Origin: Catonia carolina
Lineage: Eukaryota > Arthropoda > Insecta > Hemiptera > Achilidae
Direction of reading: 5' to 3'
Length of the DNA stretch: 64,000 nt
Assembly: GCA_035578175.1 (NCBI GenBank)
Contig: JAQMRL010000002.1
Coordinates: 132,558,171 to 132,622,170, forward strand
The notes below the pieces were generated by a model that saw nothing but the letters and a program-made list of their open reading frames with translations, ran no database searches and was not told the origin of the DNA. How positions within the stretch are numbered: position 1 is the first letter of the stretch; each line of letters opens with the position of its first letter. Below are positions 56,820-64,000 of the stretch, piece after piece. The position numbers and the translations under genes are program-made.

Positions 56820-57107
56820 ATGTATATAATTTTTGGAATAGCGGTAGAGAGTAATTTAAAGTCAATCCAGGCCTTTCAATCAAAATTCCTAAGACTTTCT
56901 TCTGGCGCTCCTTTTTATGTAAGCAATAAAACCCTCCACGACGATTTCAAAATTCCGACAGTAAAGGAGTTAACCGCGTTCTTGAAAAGTACATTTCACG
57001 AGAAACTAAATCACCATCCAAACCAACTAGCCCGTGATCTAGCTACAAGGAACTTCCCACCTGTGCGATGTTTAAAGCGAAAATGGAGTAGAGACCTCTT
57101 GGTCTGA
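56820..57107 (+). pseudogene. Jockey-like LINE carboxyl end
   Basis: A 95-codon frame with A-V-E-S-N-L-K-S-I-Q-A-F-Q-S-K-F-L-R, A-P-F-Y-V-S-N-K-T-L-H-D-D-F-K-I-P and H-H-P-N-Q-L-A-R-D-L, ending L-K-R-K-W-S-R-D-L-L-V and a native-looking stop. The cleanest Jockey end in the window. Everything upstream, including the reverse transcriptase core, is missing, as expected for a 5'-truncated insertion. Confidence 0.8.
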
Positions 57108-57109
57108 TT

Positions 57110-57690
57110 AACGGACAATACCCAAAGTTTTAAACGGAGAATGTACCACTGGGTACCTCTTCTCTTTAAAGTGAAATTTCCTACCGCCATTAAAATATCA
57201 TATACGGAAGTTGTGCAGCTCAATGTACTACAGTACCGTAATAAAAATGAAAGCCAAAAACAAAAACGTTTATGTAACCTATATTTGAGCGTTACAATGT
57301 GACGAAGAGTTTTTCGGAGAAACAAAAAACATAAATGATTTTCAGAAAATAATAGAAAATATTGCAACTACATTAAAGAATAAGAATCACTGACACTCAC
57401 TGACGAGATTTTATTATGTAATCGCAAAACCGATTCTCTGAAAGTCAGCAAAACTACTTCCAGTTACTGAATGCACCGCACAACTGGGTACCGTATGTCT
57501 GAAACGGTTTGAATACGGTAATAATAAATGAAAATTTGTTTTGAAGTAATAATTTCCATTTCGATCCGAGTAGCAAATAACAAAATTTGAATTATGAATA
57601 CTGTAACAAAGAAAATTCTAAATCTACTTAGTAAAGAAAACAAAATAAAATTAATTATTTTTTAAAATCTCGGTAGGGGTCAATTTACAA
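57110..57690. other. No gene seen
   Basis: Possible 3' untranslated part of the preceding LINE fragment, then AT-rich DNA. Confidence 0.4.
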
Positions 57691-57756
57691 AAAGAAAAAG
57701 TGTTGTGCAGCAGCAAGAGTGGTTTAGAAGAGATGGGAAATTTAAAAGTAGGCCAC

Positions 57757-58345
57757 GAAAACAGGAAGTTGGGAAATTCTGCTATCTAGGGAGTAAAATA
57801 ACAAAGGATAGTAGAAGCACAAGTGATATCAGAAGTAGAATTGCTCAAGCTAGAAAAGCATTTGAAAAAAAAAACAGTTACTGACCACAAACATTGTTTT
57901 ACAGATTAGGAAAAATTTCTTAAAACATTATGTTTAGAGTGTAGCATTATACGGGAGTGAAACGTGGGTGAAAAGGGACTGTAGAAAAGAAGAGGATAGA
58001 AGCTTTTGAAATGTGGTGTTATAGGAAAATGTTTAAGATTAGGTGGGTGGACAAAATAAGTAATTTAGAGGTTCTTAGGCGAGTGGATGAAAAAAGAAGT
58101 ATATGCAAGCATCTTACCAGAAGAAGGGATAGGCTAGTGGGGCATATCGTAAGACATCCAGGTATTGGGCTATCAATAATGGAGGGTAATGTTGAGGAAG
58201 TAAATTGTAGAGGGAGGCAAAGATTAGGATATAAAGCAAATTACAAAAGATGTAGGGTGTTACATGTATGTAGATATGAAACGACTTGCGCAAGATAGAA
58301 CAGCTTGGAGAACTGCATCAAACCAGTCGAGAGACTAATGACAAA
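57757..58345 (+). pseudogene. RTE-like LINE carboxyl end
   Basis: V-G-K-F-C-Y-L-G-S-K-I-T-K-D (57767 on), S-D-I-R-S-R-I-A-Q-A-R-K-A-F, E-A-F-E-M-W-C-Y-R-K-M (58000), V-L-R-R-V-D-E-K-R-S, G-H-I-V-R-H-P-G and C-R-G-R-Q-R-L, ending T-A-W-R-T-A-S-N-Q-S after a frameshift (about 58310). The block order is that of the RTE-like elements widespread in insect genomes. A few stops; frame 58011-58298 is the longest intact piece. 5'-truncated. Confidence 0.85.
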
Positions 58346-58349
58346 AAAG

Positions 58350-60109
58350 GGTCAATTCTTCGTATAGAAATTAGTTAAATAAAAAAAGTATATTTTAAAG
58401 TATTTATTTGTAACGGCTTGAAAAAAATTGGAGTGATTAAATGAAAGTAAGTTTATATGATAGCACAAAGTGTAAATAAGATAAGAGCAGAAAAGAGCAG
58501 TAGGACGGAAGATTATTGGAAGAAAGGTCGAGGGTTACATCTGTGATTCTATTACGATGATGCGTAATTCAAGGCCACAAAACGTCGAAGAAATAAATTG
58601 AAATACAGCACGTGCACGTTTTCTTGTAACAAATTTTCTTCTTTAACATGAACCACAGAGTAAGTTACGGTGACGGCAGATAAGGAAACTAAACTAACTT
58701 CAGTACCGAATGAGTAGAACAAAACTAATCCAGAAAAAGGTGTGCAAATGGTTTGTGTTGTAGAAAACTTTTTGTTATTGAAAAGGCAATAATACAAAAA
58801 GTACTATAATTTTATTACAAAGAAACAGGCACACGTTATACGATGATGATGATGAGGAAGAAAAATAAGGTACAGAAGACGACCATGAAAACCATACACG
58901 TCGATCTTTCTCGCGTACATATATACATACGACATCATCATGTGATTTCCCGAGAGATTCTCACGGAGAATGAGAAATTTCAAACTACAATGCACAGGTA
59001 TGAACAACTTTCATACATCCACCACAAAAATATAGACGGTGTAATTTAATAGAAAAATGCAACAGTGAATCTGAAATTAACGATTTATAATAAAACCACA
59101 GATTGCACAGGTATACTTTTAAAAGTAAATCAGGAATATTAATTCCTGATTTACACGATAAATTACACGGCTAAATCACAATTTTAATAAATTAATGTAA
59201 ATATCATGTAAAGTGATATTCACAATGACAAGTTAAAATAAAAAGCTTAAAGGGGAAGTTACTACACAGCAGGGATTTTAAATTTATTTCAAACAAATTG
59301 AATAATATATCTAATCTACTATCAAATGCGGCGCTAATTGCCTAAAACTTTAATTAAATTGGGGTTATAAATATCGTACCGATCGGGTACATAGTTGTAA
59401 TAATTGTTAATCAACTGTTATAATAAGACAAGAATAAGCATAACCATCGAAATCTTTACCAAAAGACGCTTACCAGTAACTCAGCACGCGATTGCATTCA
59501 TATTGGAGTAAAATATACATAATATTACAACACCATAAACAATATAACAATGAACACACTCAAAAATAATACTAACCACATGTTAATAAAGGCTCAAACC
59601 ACAACGTACAGAAGACTACTACATGAACAACTTACTAAATTGTAAAACTAACGTTACTTTATAACTCTAATTGTTTTATCTAATTCTGAAAATGAGGCCA
59701 CTTAACCTCCGAATAAATGTCCCGTTTTGAATTATTTTTGTACCACATTTTACTGCAAGAACTCGAAACACGGAGTCAGCAGGAAAATTTCCGTTTTCTA
59801 TAACTAAAATTCCAAAAAAAAACCAGGAATCTTCGAATGGGTCAACGAACTACGGAAGGTTTACAGATTTTTCATTTCGTTATAATTTCATCCGAAACAT
59901 AGAAAACTTCCTAAAACCCGCACTACTTAGTCTTCATGGAGGCCACAATTTTATTAATCGGGGCCTCTGTGCAGTAATCTTTAAAAATCTGGATTAATTT
60001 CTCATTTTTATAAGTTAATTGGAAATTCGGAAATAATAATAATGGGTAGTAGAAGATTTGTATTTAAAGATATTCATTTTAAAATAAAAAATTCGACCAA
60101 AATCAGTTC
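58350..60109. other. No gene seen
   Basis: AT-rich. A perfect 13 bp inverted repeat (GTAAATCAGGAAT, 59125-59137 with 59142-59154) makes a hairpin. Short overlapping frames at 58804-59049 on both strands have no domain. Confidence 0.4.
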
Positions 60110-60262
60110 AGTAGGAGCTTTTTTTTGTTTAGCGTCCGACTCTTCTGCAATTACTGCTAATGCAGACGGTGAAGGATGAAATTATTTTATTTTTTGTAAC
60201 GTATGAAAATATGCCATGCCTGAATGGGATTCGAACCCAAGACCACATGATCAGTAGGAGCT
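60110..60262 (-). repeat. tRNA-derived SINE, fourth family, reverse copy
   Basis: Reverse B box (GGATTCGAACC, 60228-60238) and a body with TTACTGCTAATGCAGACGG, matching the 18285 copy in opposite orientation. The A-box part is cut off at about 60262. Confidence 0.6.
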
Positions 60263-60401
60263 GAGAAGAAAAATAATTTAGAAAAATCCCCTTATCATTT
60301 GAATTGTATAGATTATATTTGTGAATATAAATAACACGTTAAATCATGCAATAATTTCTTACAATTTAAATCTATAGCAATAAAATACAGGAGGAGAATG
60401 A

Positions 60402-61000
60402 GAATGACCTGCAGAAAGCACTTTTCATGCTGAACAAACTCTGCAAAGAATAATATAAGTTGACAGTTTCGACGAAGAAGACAAAGGTAATGGCATTCAG
60501 GGGGAAGGAGCTAGTCAGAAGCAAAATTGTAATAGATAATAATATTTTGGAACAGATATCCCACTTTCAGTATCTAGGTTGCAACATTACATACCAACAG
60601 GATAAAGATGCTTCCAATAAGATGCACCGATTTCAGCAAATATGCGGAACTATCCACCGCACTTTAAAAAATAGCACCAGCAAAAACACGAGGGTGAATT
60701 TTATAAAACATTAGCAGTGCCGACCCTCCTGAATGAAATTTCTTTGACATACGTATGGGTGTAGTAGAGAAGATCGTTACAGGAATACCGAGATAAGGAA
60801 AGAACTCAACACCTTCTCTATAAACGACAAGGTATCTCAGAACAGAATGCAGTGGTTGGAGCATGTAAACCGAATGAGGGAGGATAGGATACCTAAGCAG
60901 ACACTGGGTTATAAGTCGGAAGGCAGGAGAGAACGAGGACACCCGAGAAAGAGATGGGAAGATTTGAGAGGTTCGGAACAGGCAGAGATGCCTAATTCTT
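60402..61000 (+). pseudogene. RTE-like LINE carboxyl end, second lineage
   Basis: D-L-Q-K-A-L-F-M-L-N-K-L-C-K-E (60405), K-T-K-V-M-A-F-R-G-K-E, F-Q-Y-L-G-C-N-I-T-Y, I-C-G-T-I-H-R-T-L, then a deletion that removes the Y-G-S-E-T-W region, then R-N-T-E-I-R-K-E-L (60790), L-E-H-V-N-R-M-R-E-D-R-I-P-K and R-P-R-K-R-W-like H-P-R-K-R-W-E-D-L-R. It ends directly in (AAAT)n at 61008-61032, a typical RTE tail. Differs from 57757-58345 in sequence. Confidence 0.85.
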
Positions 61001-61007
61001 GAAAGAC

Positions 61008-61032
61008 CGAAATAAATAAATAAATAAATAAA
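61008..61032. repeat. (AAAT)n tail of the RTE-like element
   Basis: Six AAAT units directly after the coding end. RTE elements commonly end in short tandem tails instead of poly(A). Confidence 0.8.
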
Positions 61033-61034
61033 AT

Positions 61035-61625
61035 GCAATACATTCAGCTCGGATCATTGTTACTTTTTTAACTGAACCAAGAATTGAAAACTTACTACAC
61101 TTTAACAGAAATTATCAACAAAACGATTCGAGTATACAAAAGATAGATAGATACAATATTACAGATTATACAGGCTAATAAAATTATTTTTAATTTAATG
61201 ATGAACTCAATTCTTTAAAAGACAATTTAATAATTTATATTAGAAGATAGAAACGCTATCTTAGAAATTATGATTCTCTTCCAGACCCAGACAATCTGAC
61301 AAGATACTTTGAATAAACATGCAAATGATTAAATAAATGAGAACTGGTGCAGTCTTCAAATTGAGTGCGAGAGAAAGGGACAGAGAGAGAAGTATTGTCA
61401 TTAAATATAAAACGGTCAACGGACGGGATACTAGTCCAATGATTAAACATTACAATCTCCGACTAACAACTGACAAGACGACTATTTCATTCACAGACTA
61501 TCTACCCACACATTCAAATACTAACAAATGTCCAGTCATTGGATAAATCTGAACTATCTATTTTCACTATAAAATATTTACCAACAAAATAATTTTATCT
61601 ACATTTATATTATTTATGACTGGTT
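61035..61625. other. No gene seen
   Basis: AT-rich spacer up to the TTAA element. Confidence 0.4.
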
Positions 61626-61629
61626 TTAA

Positions 61630-62386
61630 GGTGAGACTGTATGATGGTCTTAACTGAAAACTTCGATTTTCGGTTTTTTATGTTTTTCAATTGTTTAGAC
61701 TTAGTTCAACCACAAAACTTTAAATTACGTGAAAAAATAGTATTTTATGAAAAAAAATTAAGTTTTTAGGAGGTTTACCCAGAAAAATTATTGTGTCACC
61801 AAAAACGAATATTTTTCATAATTTTATACGGATCGTTTTAGAGAAAAGGGAATTTTAGTACTTTAAAAATATCTGCTTTACTGTTTTTAATACTCTCTCA
61901 GCCATTGGTTCATCTTTCTAACCAACTGTTGATACGAAATTCAATTGTTTGTGTTGTACATTTTATTTTTGATTTGTGCCTTTTGTTTTTTCGCCTGTTC
62001 CCGCAAATTTAAATTTTTAACATTTAGGTACATTTTTCTCGGAAACCGTTAAAACTACCAGGCTGAAATTTTTACCAGTTATTTATCTTGTATATGCACA
62101 TATTCTGGCATTTTTATGACTTCCTGACTTCCTCAAATTCTGCAAAAGTTATTAATATATAAAATACCGTAGAAAATAATTTGAAAAAATGTTATATTAT
62201 TCGTTATTCTGTTTTTAACTTTATGGTTCTACAGATTAAATTAAAAAAATGTCAATAGCTAGAGAAACCCGACCGACATCTATAGGTAGGTAAAGTTTCA
62301 TTTCCCTATTGTTTATCAATCCTATGAAAAATGTACCTAAAAAATAGCAAATTTAACATTGGCAGGGTACAAAGTACAGTCTTCCC
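61630..62386 (-). mobile_element. TTAA-flanked non-autonomous transposon, copy 2
   Basis: 757 bp between TTAA at 61626-61629 and 62387-62390. It is the reverse complement of 6881-7591 along its whole length, including the terminal GGGAAGACTGTAC (right end, reversed) and GGTGAGACTGTA (left end). No coding frame. Two full copies with conserved ends show a real transposon family. Confidence 0.8.
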
Positions 62387-62529
62387 TTAAATATTAGATG
62401 AAACAAATAAATCATGGCATGTTAACCAACCGGAAATTACAGAAAAAACTTTTTGAACAATTGTAGGAGGTTTAATATGTACACTGATGTACGTGAGTGA
62501 GGCCCTTAAAATGACCGGGAAGCTGGTCT

Positions 62530-62990
62530 AGGAAAAGCATAAAAATTTGAGAGAAAGATCCTCCACAAGATAATGGGTTTACAGATAGAAAACGGACAGT
62601 ATAGGTTACGAGGACGAGAAGAACTGTACAAGGTAAATGAACGATTAAAAAAAGAAGACTAATATTTTACAGATACATCTATAGAATGGATGAAAAACGG
62701 TTGACACAACAAATTTTTAAGACACTAAACAATATACCTAATTAGTCGAATAAATAGACAAAAAATCAGAAAACCGATATAAACTGAGAAAATTAATAAA
62801 TCGAACCAAATGCAGAAAACTAATCACGGACTTTATAAGTTTCCATGAAGAGGACAAACTTTTGTCCACGGGGTGGATAAAATAATACAGTGAACAAAAT
62901 TTGAGAAAAACGGGCTGCAAAATCAGCTTCTAGAGACGACTAAAGTCATCTGACATAGTCTAAAATTGACCCTAATACTTTAAGAAATAT
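62530..62990 (+). pseudogene. RTE-like LINE carboxyl end, third piece
   Basis: R-K-I-L-H-K-I-M-G-L (62550), Q-Y-R-L-R-G-R-E-E-L-Y (62600), then after a frameshift Y-R-M-D-E-K-R-L-T-Q-Q-I-F-K-T-L (62690). These fit the KIL, R-x-N-x-E-L-Y and R-M-x-x-x-R-L-T-K-x-I-F motifs of the lineage at 28090-28860. The tail matches 42541-42860. Decayed. Confidence 0.65.
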
Positions 62991-63017
62991 CTAAATATAA
63001 TGTAAAATAATTTCCTA

Positions 63018-63366
63018 GTTCCAGGGCTACGAAAAATAGTTCTGTTTCTTATTACATGGTCAACCAATTATACGACTGAAGCATTTACGAACAGAAGAGA
63101 TAGAGGTGTAAAAGATACTAGTCAGAGTTATTTTCTCTAAGAGTAATGAATTTCATTATACAGCCACAATCTGTGGTGAATGAAGTGAAGATGTTATTTG
63201 CAGGGTGAAAAGTAGATGCTTTTCAGAGGGCCTGGCATGCTGACAAACATGCTTTTTAACTCAGTGAAGAAGACATTGGTGAACCACCTTACTCCTTGTT
63301 TTACCTACTTAAGCCTCTAGACTAGAGGTTCAAACTATCCTTTCGGCTGATCACCTAAACAACACA
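63018..63366 (+). repeat. Dispersed repeat family B, copy 4
   Basis: From CCAGGGCTACGAAAAATAGT to TTTCGGCTGATCACCTAAAC. It lacks the first 40 or so bases of the family. Confidence 0.75.
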
Positions 63367-63369
63367 ATT

Positions 63370-64000
63370 GAAACCATACTACTATCAAACAAGATTAAAT
63401 ATTTTTAACAACTCCAGTGATTTATGATCGTCACAGGGAGGTGTTTATAACTTATAAGGAATATAACTTACTATACCACATGTAATATCAATAGAAGCTT
63501 CTGTAATACCTCTTTGCACTCCCACACTGGTAAAATGGTTTCAGCAGTTTGTATAGTGTGCTGCAAAACGTACTCCTACACCCATACTCTTGATTATAAT
63601 CAAATGAGTATAGGCATAATATAAATCACTATCTATTTTTACTTTTACTAATATATTATTTTATTGTCAAAATAAATACTTTATATCAGAAAAGTCCAAT
63701 TGCTTTTATTTCATTAATTAGACTATATTATACTCTGCAGTGTTTGCTTTTATAATTGTAAACATAAAATGTAAGGCTGTTTATATTATAGTACAAAGAA
63801 ATTCACCAGTTCAGTTTGGGTTTCCGTTCATAGCACAAGAGATTAAAGCGTACTGTAGTACCAGTCAACGATGATTGTGGTAATTTACGCATTTACCGAT
63901 CGGTACGTGGTATATATTAACTAAAATAAGACTATACAATTAATCACAATAATAAATTCATACGAAAGTATTAAACACTAGTAACAGTTTAGAGGCATAC
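63370..64000. other. No gene seen
   Basis: AT-rich sequence to the end of the window. Confidence 0.4.

Noticed and set aside
60212..60262. A tRNA gene on the minus strand
   Set aside because: Only the B-box half is present, and the body matches the SINE at 18285.
1..64000. CRISPR array, phage, operon or other prokaryotic system
   Set aside because: No regularly spaced direct repeats, no dense coding, and Pol III SINEs and LINEs show eukaryotic nuclear DNA.

Overview
This 64 kb window is AT-rich, repeat-dominated nuclear DNA from an insect. The mix of elements (mariner DD34D, transposons with a DUF4817-type helix-turn-helix, Jockey-like and RTE-like non-LTR relics, several tRNA-derived SINEs) suits Hemiptera, but the order is inference. 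I found no intact host protein-coding gene, no rRNA and no convincing functional tRNA. The open frames longer than about 60 codons are transposon remnants, shadows inside repeats, or open by chance.

Layout. 0-12 kb: tRNA-derived SINEs, a roughly 900 bp family (C), an old 700 bp direct repeat pair (D), and a TTAA-flanked element inserted precisely into an RTE-like relic. 12-17 kb: a GC-rich island, two decayed Jockey-like 3' ends and a duplicated RTE-like fragment. 17-22 kb: a palindromic mariner derivative, a family C copy split by a very young DDxD element, and a second copy of that DDxD element rebuilt as a perfect 224 bp palindrome. 24.5 and 53.7 kb: two GC-rich units with a CCAAT box, a TATA box and a perfect histone-type mRNA 3' stem-loop, about 346-349 nt from predicted start to stem-loop, but encoding no recognisable histone. 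25.6 kb: an internally deleted DUF4817-type transposon. 28-36 kb: an RTE relic, a second palindromic mariner and two TIR elements. 39-45 kb: LINE relics and an inverted MITE pair. 46-53 kb: SINEs, a third palindromic mariner, a single mariner arm and a Jockey relic. 56-63 kb: four LINE 3' ends, a SINE and a second TTAA element.

The genes do not work together as a pathway. Two patterns stand out. First, palindromic derivatives built by inverted duplication of a transposon's own 3' end occur in two unrelated families. In mariner, two copies share the same internal junction, so the chimera itself seems to have multiplied. Second, the paired histone-stem-loop units lack a histone reading frame and are candidates for replication-dependent non-coding transcripts or for retroposed histone-like genes that lost their coding part.

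All alignments were made by eye. Boundaries are good to a few bases where target duplications are visible and to tens of bases elsewhere.
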